Of a stretch of 64,000 nt of DNA, positions 1 to 10,876 are shown in pieces (position 1 is the stretch's first letter; the number at the start of each line of letters is the position of its first letter). The stretch covers positions 10,056,501 to 10,120,500 of the forward strand of contig CM072341.1 in the NCBI GenBank assembly GCA_036874045.1, in the 5' to 3' direction. The notes under the pieces were generated by a model. The model did not search any database and was not told where the DNA came from. It was given only the letters and a program-made list of their open reading frames with translations. This DNA comes from Cymodocea nodosa. Its lineage: Eukaryota > Streptophyta > Magnoliopsida > Alismatales > Cymodoceaceae. The position numbers were made by a program, and so were the translations under genes.

Positions 1-1
1 T

Positions 2-387
2 CAAAACACTAGTATTAGACCAATTACTCATTCTGCATGTGATGAATCTGAAAATTCTTGTGTAGGAAAAGATTTTGTATGTACTGAAAATTCAAATACA
101 AGTATAAAATCTTGGTATGAACTTACTGAAATGTATGAGCATGACCAAGATAAATTAACATCTGATAAAAATCAATTTGGTCTTGGTCACACTTCATTTG
201 AAAACAAAAAGAATGATTAAAAGAGCAATAATGCTATAAGTATGGTACTAATGATAAGTCTATAGTGCTTACAACTAATAACAATATAAATGATAATGTT
301 AAACTATTTTTAAACAAAAAGAAGAAATATGCGTTCAATGAACTTGGTCCTCAACAACATTGGGTACCAAGAAAAAGTTTTTCTTAA
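2..387 (+). pseudogene. Cop-1 gag C-terminal region (low-complexity linker)
   Basis: The frame opening at base 2 reads an Asn/Ser/Lys-rich tail that matches the minus-strand copy at 42250-42660 almost residue for residue, for example SWYELTEMYEHDQ in both. It breaks at about 220 (stop) and 241 (frameshift relative to the other copy). It ends with the residues VPRKSFS and a TAA at 385-387. That stop is also present in the minus-strand copy, so it may be a family trait and not a lesion. No zinc knuckle is visible here. Capsid and nucleocapsid parts would lie upstream, outside the window. Confidence 0.7.
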
Positions 388-1610
388 TTTATTTTGTAGG
401 AGGAAACAACATCAAAATGGATCTTGGACAGTGGAGCGTCAAGTCACATGACACAACAGAAAAGTCTACTACAAAATTTTACAAATACCATGAAAGGAAG
501 TGTAACATTTGGAAACAAAAGCAAAGATAAAATCATAGGTATGAGCAATGTTCAAATAATTCCAACTTGTGTTATTTCGAATGTACTATATGTAGAAAAC
601 CTAGGATTTAATTTGCTGAGTGTCATAAAACTAACTGAAAATGGATATTATATAGTGTTTGAAGATAATGTATGCAAAATTATTGATAAAAATACAAATG
701 AAATTAAGTTTATTGCTAAAAGAAAAGGTTCTGTATGTATTTTATCTTTACCTTCTGGTGTAGTTGATTTAAATTCATGTTTGCTAGCTGAAACTAGTGA
801 TGCATATCTGTGGCATAGAAGGATTGGGCATATAAATATGAAACTATTACATAAACTATCTAGAAAACATTTAGTGAGAGGTTTACCACAGATTAAATAC
901 TCAAAGTACTTTATGTGTGATGCATGTGACTTAAGTAAACTTCATAAAAACTCTTTTAAATCCAAAACTGATATTTCAAGCAAGAGAGTCTTAGAACTTA
1001 TACATATGGATCTATTTAGACCAACAAGAATCATGAGTCTTGGTGGTAAATGGTATGTATTTGTTTTAGTAGATGACATCTCTAGATACACTTGGGTATA
1101 TTTTCTAACATCTAAGACAGAAGTTTTTGAAAAGTTTAAAATATTTTGCAATTTTGTTCAAAATGAAAAAATGTCTCTATTCAAAAAATTAGGAGTGATC
1201 ATGGAACTGAATTTGATAATGATCAAATGGATAATTATTGTAGAGCATGGCATTGGTCACAAATTTTCTTTTTCAAGAGCACCGTCTCAAAATGGTAATG
1301 TTGAGAGAAAGAATAGATCACTTCAAGAAATGGCTAAAACTATGTCGAATGAACATAAGTTACCTCAAAATCTTTGGGCTGAAACAGTAAATACAGCTTG
1401 TTATGTTATTAACAGAAGTCATTTAAGACCTCGTGTTAATAAAACTCCTTTTGAAATTATGTTTAATAGGGTTCCAAAAATTTCCTATATGAAACCATTT
1501 GACTACAAGTGTTTTATTCTTAATACTAAGGATAGAAGGGATAAATTTCAGCCCAAAGCAGATGAAGAAATTTTTGTAGGTTACTCTATTAGAAGTAAAG
1601 CCTATAGAGT
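388..1610 (+). pseudogene. Cop-1 protease tail, GAG-pre-integrase and integrase, cut by Gyp-1
   Basis: The reading begins after the TAA at 385 with an EETTSKWILDSGASSHMT block; DSGA is the aspartic protease active site. A GAG-pre-integrase zinc-binding set follows (WHRRIGH then CDAC, HHCC type), then the integrase core. The first catalytic Asp is in HMDL. The second is gone: relative to the copy at 41309-41497 a base is lost near 1190 and two more near 1245, so about 18 codons between are read out of frame before the frame is restored at RAPSQNG. The third acidic residue sits in the NVERKN segment. The ORF then stops at Gyp-1, and its next residues resume at 18128. Integrase cannot be catalytic. 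Confidence 0.85.
1606..1610. repeat. Target site duplication of Gyp-1, left copy
   Basis: AGAGT immediately precedes the TG that opens the 5' LTR. It is repeated at 18123-18127 directly after the CA that closes the 3' LTR. Joining the flanks across one copy restores the copia reading seen in the uninterrupted copy near 41025. Confidence 0.93.
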
Positions 1611-3407
1611 TGTTTAGAATGAAAAAGTGCATATTATTAACGGTTAAATGATGGTTAATTGCATAATATTTAGCTTATCATATGAGAATTAAGCCATTAT
1701 GTTATAATTGCACTGTTATATGCTTTAATTGAAGAATCTGCTTAATTTTGGGGAATTAATGTTAATTTAGTACATTTATGAACTATCGGTAAATTGCAGG
1801 CTGTGAATTTCTTAAGTATCCGAAAATGCATCTGAGCATCGGATAGTTATACCTGTAACTCTCTGGAATGTTATTTTATGTTTAAACTGCTGCTGACACG
1901 TGTTGAGAGCTGGTAGATTTACTTACGTTATAACTTGTTAAGTTAGTATAACTGCATGCGTTGAGTTACATGAAAATACACTAAGGCAACGCGTTAGGTT
2001 AGCGTTATAAACTTAAGTTGTTATTTTTGCACGTGTTTTATAGTTAAATCAACGAAGGAAGTCCGTTGAGTTATCTGTAACTCCACAGACTATATATTTT
2101 CTAATATGCCACTGTAGCGGTTGTAGGAACAGATAGTTGGAAGGAAAAACCACGTTTGCACGTATCACGCAGGAATTCAATCGTGTAGGGAGAAAAAAAT
2201 CATCGTCGTTGATCTGAAGGAAGGAAATCCAACCGACCATTCAAGTAGAAGTAGTTACCACTGAAGAAATATAAAAGAAAAGAAGAAAAAAAAGAAAGTG
2301 TGTGATCGATGGACGACTAGTGTGTACAGAGGAGGAGCACCGAGCTTTCTACAGACAGTATCGGCGATTCTCCGAAGTATCACACCAACCATCATATCAC
2401 CACCATAATCACCAATCATCGGAGGTCTATAAGGATACTTGCCTGATGTCGAGTCGATTTCGAGCCAAACACAGTGCCTGACAACCACTGTGAGGAGTGA
2501 TCGCGTCACAGGAAGGGAAGACATTTTCACCAAGCGTCGACTCATATTTCAGGAGATCGTAAAGCTTTTAGCCTTGGCTTCGGGTTGATGCTTGTATGCT
2601 GAAGAGGAGATCATCTTGCAATTCTGGACTCGCGATTCTATAGGGAGAGGAGACAGAATTGTAAGTGGTTCAATTTTCAGTGGTGTAATCGCGTTGCAAG
2701 TAGTGTCAGAAGTATTTACTGTCAAGTGAAATTACTTTACATTTCACCTTTCGCCCATCACATCAAAACAAAAATACCAAAAACAATTTATCTTTGTTTG
2801 TATGTTGTATTTGAGTGTTGTATTGTTTGTGTTGTATCGTGATTAATGTTATCTGTATCAATTTTATGATTGTTTTATGTTAGTTTTAATTTTACAGTTT
2901 ACTGAAATTGGTTCGTACAAAACAACTTAAAGATTTTAATAGTTACTGTTTGAATCATCTGAATGTTAGTATTGCATAATGATAAATCCAATGTTAACTA
3001 GCATTAAAAAGCTTAATTGATGTTATTTACAATCTGTGGAATCGCCCAATGGTTGGCCGAATTCCTTTGTAATTAGTAATATTATAAAGAAGAGACAGGC
3101 TCGTGGAGTTAACTTAAGTCCACGAGGATAGTCCGTTGAGTGCTTATTGAATATAAATTTGAATTGTTCACAATCAAACATTTCTTAAATTCGTCAGCAA
3201 TTCCCTGTGGGATCGACCTGTACTTGCACATTGATACAATAGACACTGTGCACTTGCAGTTAAAGTACAAATTGGAATTAATATCTAAATTGTATTAAAG
3301 GTTGTTTGTTTACTTCTAAAAGAAAGAATAGGCATAAAGATAAATTAAGTAAAAATAGAAGTAACAAATCCAAGTCTTTCTAATGTAGTGCTGGGAAGAC
3401 GCGAACA
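1611..3407 (+). repeat. Gyp-1 5' LTR
   Basis: It starts TGTTTAGAATG and ends GCGAACA. It matches 16269-18122 throughout and is about 57 bp shorter because part of a palindrome array is missing near 3135 (compare 17783-17848). A TATA-like box lies at 2091, so U3 is about 480 bp and R-U5 about 1.3 kb. An antisense open frame at 2255-2545 appears in both LTRs of this element; I regard it as incidental. Confidence 0.93.
2091..2098 (+). promoter_or_regulatory. TATA-like box of the Gyp-1 LTR
   Basis: TATATATT directly follows the palindrome block at 2047-2090 and recurs in the 3' LTR at 16749-16757. The position in the first third of the LTR fits a U3 promoter. The start site was not determined. 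Confidence 0.5.
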
Positions 3408-3414
3408 AGTTTTA

Positions 3415-3432
3415 TAGCGCCGTTGCCGGGGA
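3415..3432 (+). other. Gyp-1 primer binding site, tRNA-Asp
   Basis: TAGCGCCGTTGCCGGGGA differs at one base from the complement of the 3' end of plant tRNA-Asp (TGGCGCCGTTGCCGGGGA). It begins 8 bases after the LTR end. A short run of GAATT-type repeats follows it (3431-3462). The same primer is used by Gyp-4 at 62351. Confidence 0.88.
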
Positions 3433-3531
3433 ATTGAATTGAATTGAACTGAATTGAATAGATATAAGCAACTGTTAGAGCTGTTTCATTTTAATAGTCA
3501 GAGTTGTGTGTTTTCTTCTATAATTGAGAAT

Positions 3532-4416
3532 ATGGTATATGCTTATGCTCAAAGATTTCTGAAACCTTTAATTAGCATATGTGAATTCTGCAATTCTGAA
3601 GGACATAACATTTCTGATTGTTTGAAATTGAGACATTTACAAATTGATAGATCCCATGAACAACAAATGAATTATCCTCAATATAATAGAGCCGAGTATG
3701 AGAATCCTATAGTTTACCCAACTGATGGTCAGTATAGAATGTGTAATATGATGAGAGACACTGAAGTTTGGGATAGCTATGACAGACTAGAGCATAGTAT
3801 AGAGCAAAATCTGGACAAACTGGAATACTTTGTGTGTCAACAACAAGAAGTCAACCAACTAAACTATAAGGAGGCATATTCAGAACCTAAACAGGATATA
3901 ATTTACGAAACTGAAAAAGCCATAAAGAAAATTGATCAAAAATTGAATGCAATGAAATTAAATGATCTGGAAACAAAATTAAAAGCATTAGATAAAAATG
4001 CAATGAAAATACAAGTTTTGCAATAGGACAATGAAAATTATAATGTTATAAACCTGCACAACTTGCAAAATATACAACAAACAGAAAACACAAATGTAAG
4101 AGAATTTAAAGAATGCACTTTAAAACTAAAAACAATTGAAGATCATAATCACGAAAATGATATACAAAAACATCATGAAAGTAACGAAAATCTGCAAGAT
4201 GTATGTGTAACATTAAGATCTGGAATTGATATACCACCAAGAACTCGAAATGAAAATGATATGAAGGTGGACAAGAGTAAAAATCAAAATGATAATGAAA
4301 ATGTAATAGCTGAAAATCTAGAAATCACTGAAAAACAATCTGAATCTACAATTGAAGCTAAAAATGATCAAACAAATCAACTGAAAGAAAAAGAGTCTTT
4401 GAAATCAAATCTTTAG
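3532..4416 (+). pseudogene. Gyp-1 zinc-knuckle (nucleocapsid-like) ORF before protease
   Basis: The ATG at 3532 (MVYAYAQ) is supported by Gyp-4, where the same start is kept at 62452 while the sequence upstream is out of frame. A CCHC knuckle, CEFCNSEGHNISDC, lies about 20 residues in. A Glu/Lys/Asn-rich stretch with coiled-coil character follows and leads into the protease frame through the [11 protein letters not shown] motif that joins gag to protease in plant gypsy elements. No capsid domain precedes the knuckle; that domain is found behind pol at 12020. Lesions are a TAG at 4024 (CAG in Gyp-4) and a frameshift near 4412. The product would be the nucleic-acid-binding part of gag. Confidence 0.8.
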
Positions 4417-4505
4417 CACCCTATCCTGAAAGATTACAACAAACAATTCCTGAAAAACAAGAAAAAATAAGAGAAATTTTTGAAAAAGTACAAGTTAACA
4501 TTCCT

Positions 4506-7500
4506 TTGTTAGATCTATTACAGAATATGCCACCTTGTACTAAATTTCTGAAGGATTGGTGTACTAAGAAAAGAGAGCGAAAAGTTCTTAGAAAGGTCTT
4601 TTTAGCTGAGCAAAGTAGTTACCTATTTCTGCCACAAATTCCTAAAAAGTTATCTGATCTTGGAATCCCTGTTATATCATGCACCATAAGAAATACCATT
4701 CTAGAAAGAACCTTAATAGACTTAGGTGTAGGTATAAATGTTATGCCAAGTGATATATTTGCATCCTTAAGATTAGAAGACTTAACTCCTACTAGTACGG
4801 TTATTCAATTGGTTGATAGAAGTATAAAATACCCTAGAGGAAAAATAGAGGATGTCTTAATTAAAATCAAGAATTTTATATATCCTATTGATATTGTAAT
4901 TCTGGATTCCCAACAAATTAAGCATAAAAATAGTGATACATCTTTAATTTTGGGAAGTCCATTTTTAGCAACATCAAGGGCTATTATAAATTGTAAAACT
5001 GGAGTAATGAAATTAGCATATGGTAATGAGGATACTCAATTAAATATTTTTAAACCAGAAAGGTTTGAAGAGTTAGAAATGTCCTTACATACCATAGACT
5101 TTTTAGAGGATGAAGGAGATATGTTAGATGATGTGATTCAAGAAGAATTAAATAGGCAAATCAATTTTGAAACTTTAGAAGAAAGTGAAAGCATAAATAT
5201 AGAAGGAGATCAGGAAGAAATTAATTTAAAAAATGATGATGTTCAATTAGGAGCTCTAGCTTCTGATGGGCAGCATTTAGAATTAAAACATTTACCTCCT
5301 GAATTAACCTATATATTTCTAGAAGATAAACGGACCTGTCCAATCATTATTGCTTTAGATTTGAAAGAGGATCAAATAGCTAAATTAAAAGAGGTAATAA
5401 AAAGTTATAAAGAAGCAATAAGATGGACTATGACTGATATAAAAGGGTTAAGTTCAACTTTATGCTGTCACCACATATATTTAGAAGAGAATGCTAAACC
5501 TGTTAGAATTCCTAAGAGGAGATTAAATCCAAACCTTAAGGAAGTAGTTAGGAAGGAAATAGTTAAATGGTTAGATAATGATATAATATATCCGATTTCT
5601 AATAGCTCGTGGGTTAGTCCAATCCATGTAGTTCCCAAGAAATCAGGATTAATAGTTATTAGGAATGAAAGTCAAGACTTGATACCTACTAGAATTCAAT
5701 CAGGCTGGAGAGTATGTATAGACTATAGAAAGCTGAATGCTGTGACTAGGAAAGATCATTTTCCCTTACCTTTTATAGATCAAATGCTGGAAAGATTAGC
5801 AGGGCAAGAATATTTTTGTTTCCTAGATGGGTATTCAGGGTATAATCAAATTCCAGTAGCATTAGAGGATCAAGAGAAAACAACTTTCACTTGTCCTAAT
5901 GAAACTTATGCTTTTAAAAGAATGTCATTCGGATTATGCAATGCACCAACTACCTTTCAAAGGTGTGTGCAGGGCATATTTACTGGAATGACTGATGAAT
6001 TTTTAGAAATATTTATGGATGATTTTACTGTATATGGCAACTCATATGAAGTGTGTTTAAGCAATTTAGACCAAATATTAAAACGCTGTGTGGAAAAAAA
6101 TCTGGTTTTAAATTGGGAAAAATGTCACTACATGGTTAAACAAGGAATAGTCTTAGGGCATGTTGTTTCTAAAAAAGGGTTGGAAGTAGATAAAGCTAAA
6201 ATAAAAGTAATTTCTAATCTACCAGAACCTAAATCAGTAAAAGATATTAGATCATTTCTAGGACATGTTGGTTTTTATAGAAGATTTATTAAAGACTTTA
6301 GCAAGACAGCTAAACCTTTAACTAATCTATTAAAAGATGTTCCATTTAACTTTGATAAAAATTGCAAGGAAGCATTTTTTAGACTTAAGACTAGCTTAAT
6401 TTCAACTCCTATAATTCAAGCACCTAATTGGAACCATCCATTTGAATTAATGTGCGATGCTTCTGATTTTGCTGTAGGAGCAGTGTTAGGACAGAAAATA
6501 GAAAAATCTCCTAGAGTGATTCATTATGCACGCAAAACCTTAAATGATGCTCAAGTTAATTACACAACTACTGAAAAAGAATTATTAGCTGTTGTGTTTG
6601 CTTTAGAAAAGTTTAGATCATATTTGATTGGAGCTAAAGTAATAGTATACACAGATCATTCAGCTCTAAAACATCTAATAAAGAAAAAAGAAACTAAACC
6701 TAGATTGATCCGATGGATATTATTATTGCAGGAATTCGATCTAGAAATTAAAGATAAAAAAGGTTATGAGAATGTAGTAGCAGATTATTTATCAAGATTA
6801 CAAATAGAAAAATCAAATATTGAAATTAAGGATAATTTTCCTGATGAACAATTAATGACCATCAACACAATGCCTTGGTATACAGACATAGTTAATTACT
6901 TAGTTACTGGTTTAACACCTAAGGATTGGAATAGACAGGATAAAAAATTATTTTTCTCAATAGTAAAATATTACTATTGGGAAGACCCTTACATATTTAA
7001 GAAATGTCCTGATCTGGTTTTAAGGAGGTGTGTTCCAGAAACTGAATATTCGAGCATATTGTCTTTTTGTCATGACCAAGCTTGTGGAGGACATTTTTGT
7101 TCAGGGAAAACTACTGCAAAAATTCTGCAATGTGGGTTTTATTGGCCAACACTATTCAAAGATGCTCATAAATATTGCTTAAGTTGTTTAAGATGTCAAC
7201 AAATAGGAAGAATATCAAAGAGGAATATGATGCCTCTTAATCCTATTGTTGAGGTTGAAATCTTTGATGTGTGGGGAATAGATTTTATGGGTCCATTTCC
7301 TATATCTAATCAATTTAATTACATATTGTTGGGAGTGGATTATGTATCTAAATGGATAGAAGCTATTCCTACAAAAACTAACGATAACAAAGTGGTAATA
7401 CAATTTATAAGAACAAATATATTTGCCAGATTTGGAATACCTAAAGCTATTATCAGTGATAGAGGAACTCATTTCTGTAATAGAAGTTTTGAAGCCTTAA

Positions 7501-8177
7501 TGAAGAAATATGGAGTAAACCACAAAATTGCAACATCATATCATCCGCAAACAAGTGGACAAGTAGAAAGTGCAAACAAACAAATTAAATTAATCTCGGA
7601 AAAAGTAGTAAATCCTACTAGAACAGATTGGGCTAATAGATTGATTGATGCACTTTGGGCTTATAGAACTGCTTATAAAACAAGCTTAGGTATGTCACCT
7701 TTTAGGCTAGTATATGGAAAAAGTTGTCATTTACCTGCTGAAATAAAACATAAAGCTTATTGGGCATTAAAAACTCTGAACACTAATTTAAATCAAGCTG
7801 CTAAAAATAGGAAAATGCAACTAATTGAATTAGAAGAATTTAGAAATGAAGCTTATTCAAAGACTATAAGAGAAAAAGAGAAAATGAAATTCTGGCATGA
7901 TAGAAAAATTATTCCAAAAAACTTTGAAATAGGACAAGAAGTATATCTTTATATGGCTAGACTCCATAACCATCCAGGAAAATTAAGATCTAGATGGGCA
8001 GGACCTTACATAGTTCGAAATGTTTATCCTTATGGAGCTATTGAAATTGAAAATCCTAAAAATCAGAATATATTTAAATTAAATGGACAAAGACTTAAAA
8101 CTATTCTGAAAACACCAAAAAGCTCCTTTGGAATTATAGAAGAAATCAGAGTAGAGGACTACTCGAGTTTTACTTAG
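4506..8177 (+). CDS. pol: Gyp-1 pol: protease, reverse transcriptase, RNase H, integrase
   Basis: A continuous frame of 1223 codons. The protease motif DLGVGIN is near residue 72 (usually DLGASIN). RT carries FMDD near 503-506. RNase H has [10 protein letters not shown] near 650 and TDHSALKHL. Integrase has an HHCC finger (HDQACGGH to CLRC) and a DD35E core with Asp 926, Asp 985 and Glu 1021, with exactly 35 residues between the last two. There is no chromodomain, which excludes chromoviruses. The frame is open upstream of 4506 as well, so no true start is implied; translation presumably continues from the zinc-knuckle ORF. It is the best preserved gene here and may encode active enzymes, apart from the unusual protease motif. 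Confidence 0.92.
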   Translation: MLDLLQNMPPCTKFLKDWCTKKRERKVLRKVFLAEQSSYLFLPQIPKKLSDLGIPVISCTIRNTILERTLIDLGVGINVMPSDIFASLRLEDLTPTSTVIQLVDRSIKYPRGKIEDVLIKIKNFIYPIDIVILDSQQIKHKNSDTSLILGSPFLATSRAIINCKTGVMKLAYGNEDTQLNIFKPERFEELEMSLHTIDFLEDEGDMLDDVIQEELNRQINFETLEESESINIEGDQEEINLKNDDVQLGALASDGQHLELKHLPPELTYIFLEDKRTCPIIIALDLKEDQIAKLKEVIKSYKEAIRWTMTDIKGLSSTLCCHHIYLEENAKPVRIPKRRLNPNLKEVVRKEIVKWLDNDIIYPISNSSWVSPIHVVPKKSGLIVIRNESQDLIPTRIQSGWRVCIDYRKLNAVTRKDHFPLPFIDQMLERLAGQEYFCFLDGYSGYNQIPVALEDQEKTTFTCPNETYAFKRMSFGLCNAPTTFQRCVQGIFTGMTDEFLEIFMDDFTVYGNSYEVCLSNLDQILKRCVEKNLVLNWEKCHYMVKQGIVLGHVVSKKGLEVDKAKIKVISNLPEPKSVKDIRSFLGHVGFYRRFIKDFSKTAKPLTNLLKDVPFNFDKNCKEAFFRLKTSLISTPIIQAPNWNHPFELMCDASDFAVGAVLGQKIEKSPRVIHYARKTLNDAQVNYTTTEKELLAVVFALEKFRSYLIGAKVIVYTDHSALKHLIKKKETKPRLIRWILLLQEFDLEIKDKKGYENVVADYLSRLQIEKSNIEIKDNFPDEQLMTINTMPWYTDIVNYLVTGLTPKDWNRQDKKLFFSIVKYYYWEDPYIFKKCPDLVLRRCVPETEYSSILSFCHDQACGGHFCSGKTTAKILQCGFYWPTLFKDAHKYCLSCLRCQQIGRISKRNMMPLNPIVEVEIFDVWGIDFMGPFPISNQFNYILLGVDYVSKWIEAIPTKTNDNKVVIQFIRTNIFARFGIPKAIISDRGTHFCNRSFEALMKKYGVNHKIATSYHPQTSGQVESANKQIKLISEKVVNPTRTDWANRLIDALWAYRTAYKTSLGMSPFRLVYGKSCHLPAEIKHKAYWALKTLNTNLNQAAKNRKMQLIELEEFRNEAYSKTIREKEKMKFWHDRKIIPKNFEIGQEVYLYMARLHNHPGKLRSRWAGPYIVRNVYPYGAIEIENPKNQNIFKLNGQRLKTILKTPKSSFGIIEEIRVEDYSSFT

Positions 8178-8269
8178 TAAGAAATCAGTTTTTATGTTTA
8201 TATATATATATATAAAATAAATAAATAAAAACATTAAAAATATATATAAAACATAAAAATAGTTGCAGT

Positions 8270-8560
8270 TCAACCGATTGGATCCATCGGTATGGCTGGA
8301 AAATTAAAAAAATATTTAGGTCTGACCAAAGCGTAGCATTGGTATGACCGGAACATTAAAAAAATATATATATATATATATATATATTGGTTTTACCGAA
8401 GCATAGTATCGGTTAAATCGGGAAAAAAAATTGAATATTAATTTTCAGAAAAAAATTTGTTTTACCAAAACATAGTATTAGTTCAACCGAAAGAAAGATA
8501 AAAAAATAAATAAATATTTAGGTCTGACCGAAGCATAGTATCGGTTAAACCTGTAAAACA
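8270..8560 (+). repeat. Degenerate tandem array of ACCGA...TCGGT hairpins
   Basis: About four units of 60-75 bp, each with a core like GACCGAAGCATAGTATCGGT followed by an A-rich spacer. Within the core ACCGA pairs with TCGGT around a 9-base loop. Units are clearest at 8319-8350, 8391-8420, 8461-8490 and 8521-8552; the first and third are decayed. Confidence 0.65.
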
Positions 8561-8791
8561 AAAGAGAAAAACTATTCTTTGTAATATTTTTATTATTATA
8601 TTTGCTTGTACGGGGGAGTCCGTTGAGTTACGCTTAACTCAACGAGCTTACTCCGTTAAGTCTTGAGTTAGTCAACGAGCTTATTTCGTTGAGTTACCTG
8701 TAACACAACGGAGTACTGTAGCTAAGACCGTGGATAAAATAGTAATAGTTGGTTCGGGAAATGACCCGATTACATGCCTAAACTTAGTGCT

Positions 8792-8815
8792 TATTTAAAC
8801 TAAAACCTAGGGTTT
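8792..8815 (+). promoter_or_regulatory. Candidate internal promoter of the Gyp-1 accessory ORF
   Basis: A TATA-like TATTTAAAC (8792-8800) is followed by AAACCTAGGGTTT, a telo-box-like motif, with an ATG about 100 bases on at 8896. The copia accessory ORF has the same pair of motifs, in the other order, at the same distance from its ATG (21514-21528). The function is inferred. Confidence 0.4.
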
Positions 8816-8895
8816 TGGGGGCATTATCCGACAAATCATTTAGAATCTAGAACAGTAGAAATCAGAGCGATTGCGTGCTGTTGTGTAACTCCACG

Positions 8896-9358
8896 ATGAT
8901 GAAGATGACGCCTGAATTCTGGGAAGATGTTATTGATACATCAAAATTTCTAAAGGAATCAGAAGAGTGGCACACGCGGTAGAAGATCAGAAATACGACA
9001 AGTGAGAAAGAGCTACAGAAGGTAGAATCAGAACTTTTCAAGTTGAGAAGAGATTTAGTAGATATGGATATACGAATACCTCAAATGATGGAAACACGAA
9101 TCAAAATAGCAACAGAAATAGCAGTAAGGAAAGACAAATAAGGCCAAGTAATGAAGTTGCCCTAGAATTAATCCAGCGTAAGTCCCGACTCTGGTTCAAA
9201 AGACGAATCTGTAGACAAGCTAAACGGGTGATTCTAGAGAAAGAAAGGAAAGCAAATGAAGAGGCAACTGAAGAACGGGAGGAACCAACTACTGAAAGAC
9301 CTGTTCCTGAGGAGCAGCAGCGTGGACCTTCAGTTCCACCATTTAAGCCATTGGCATA
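8896..9358 (+). pseudogene. Gyp-1 accessory ORF, N-terminal part
   Basis: It opens with ATG at 8896 (MMKMTPEFWEDVIDTS). A TAG ends this frame at about 8982, a charged coiled-coil-like stretch follows (EKELQKVESELFKLRRDL), and after a frameshift near 9140 the reading becomes ALELIQRKSRLWFKRR and then a Glu/Pro-rich tail ending in TAA at 9357. I infer that this was once continuous with the ORF at 9366. I recognise no known domain in this part. Confidence 0.45.
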
Positions 9359-9365
9359 AGCAGAA

Positions 9366-10876
9366 ATGATGGGGCCTTCGACTGAAGAAGAAATAAGAGA
9401 ATTTGCAGAACTGGTTCAAGTTGGAAAAAATCAAGGAGAATCAGAAGACTTGGCAGTGGCTAAAGCACACCTGGTGTTTGATGCACTGTACAAAAAGAGG
9501 GCTGCAGAAAAGTTGAAAGCCCAATATAAAATCAAGGTGGAACAGCATTACGCAGCTACTGCTAGAACTGCTGCCAAATCTGCTGCAAAAGAAGATGAAG
9601 CTGGTCCTTCGAGACCAGTAATTATAGGAAAAGTTAAACAGGAAGAGCCAGTACTTGTGGCTCGAAGGCCTGCAGAGCCTACTTTTGTAGATTTAATTTC
9701 AGAAGATGAAGAGGAAGAACAGGCACAACTAATTAGAAAAAAGAAAGGAAAAGAAAAAGTGCCTGAATTTGAGGAAATTAAATCTGAAGTACTAATTTTT
9801 ACAAGGCCTGTGGAGCAGATTTTTATCAACTTGCTATCCGAATCTAAGGAGGAGCAGGAGGAGCAAAGAAAAGAAAAAAATCAGGCTGAAATTACTTTGC
9901 AGCCTATACAAGAAGAAACAGAAATTAGGGTAGAAACTAAATTGCCCGTGAAGAGAATGTCCAAATGCAGCCTATACTAGAGGAAGAGCAAGAGCAAACC
10001 CCTCTGGAGCAACAAAGTCACCTTCCTGACCTGACTGAAACAACAATTTTGAATGAAGTACATTTTTGTAGTCAGGAAGCTTATATCAAATACCAAGAAA
10101 TAAGGGGTTACAAAATTATTTATAGTAGACCAGTAAATTGGGATGGAATGCAAGAAATCAAAGATCTATTTGAATTCCAAGGTCTACTGCAATTTATATC
10201 TCAAGATAGAGGGAATGCAATATATGAGAATTTAGTGTCCTGTTTCTATGCAAATTTAAGAGAAGGAGAAGGAGAATTAATTTCAAACATGGAGGAAGCT
10301 GATGTATAGATAACACCAGAGCTTCTCTACAACATATTTGGTTTAAAGAATGAAGGAACAAAAATTTTGGAGGATACAACTACAGTTGAATGGACTGAGC
10401 AGCAAATTAAGGATTATTTAGCTATCAATCCTAGTGTGCCATTATTAAACAGATTGAAGCGTTTAAATGGTAAAGCACACATGGTAGCTAACATTTTGAT
10501 TAAGAATGTCTATCAACGACAAGGCCATGACATAAAATTAAGTCAATTTGTCAAATGGGCCACATATGCAGTTGTAAATAAAATCCAAATAAATCGGTTT
10601 GCAGTTTTTGTCTCCAAGTTGAAAACAGTGAAGAAGAAATTATTTTATGGAGATTTGATTCCACTGCTGATGGTGGACTGTATCGATTTCACTAGATGGA
10701 CATCAAAAATGAAAAGATCAAGAACCATTTTAGTGAAAGAATACAGAAATTTTGTAGCTGCAGAACTAGTAGTACCTTCTGGAGGAATTGCAAGAGCAGT
10801 AGAGAGGATAAATCAATTAGAGCAGCAATTAGAAAAACTCCAGAAGGAAGTAGATGAACTTAGGCATAGAGATTAA
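9366..10876 (+). pseudogene. Gyp-1 accessory ORF, putative plant transposon protein domain (PF20167-like)
   Basis: The first part (9366-9980) is Ala/Glu/Lys-rich and acidic. A frameshift near 9965-9980 leads to a conserved globular region: IKDLFEFQGLLQF, SCFYANLREG, FGLKNEGTKI, then AHMVANILIKNVYQRQGH, NKIQINRFAVF and KKLFYGDLIPLLM, ending in a leucine-heptad coiled coil (RINQLEQQLEKLQKEVDEL). This pattern fits what I know of the Pfam family of putative plant transposon proteins, which is only a likely match. One TAG interrupts it at 10307. The copia ORF at 48296-50564 aligns over about 200 residues. The role is unknown. Confidence 0.6.

Larger units (their letters stand above)
8178..8895 (+). 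other. Gyp-1 noncoding spacer between integrase and accessory ORF
   Basis: No ORF is convincing. It holds TA runs (8203-8213, 8367-8387), an array of ACCGA/TCGGT hairpins (8270-8560), a cluster of AACTCAACG-type palindromes (8609-8715) and a promoter-like stretch just before the accessory ORF (8792-8815). Confidence 0.7.

Noticed and set aside
2255-2545. Antisense open frame of 96 codons in Gyp-1 LTRs, seen again at 16913-17203 and partly at 61264-61524
   Set aside because: The two best copies are the two LTRs of one element, so their similarity is automatic. Gyp-2 and Gyp-4 change or break it, and no domain is recognisable.
7215-7472. Antisense open frame inside integrase
   Set aside because: Shadow of the pol frame on the other strand.
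9548-9829. Antisense Ser-rich open frame
   Set aside because: Mirror of the Glu/Lys-rich accessory ORF; composition explains it.
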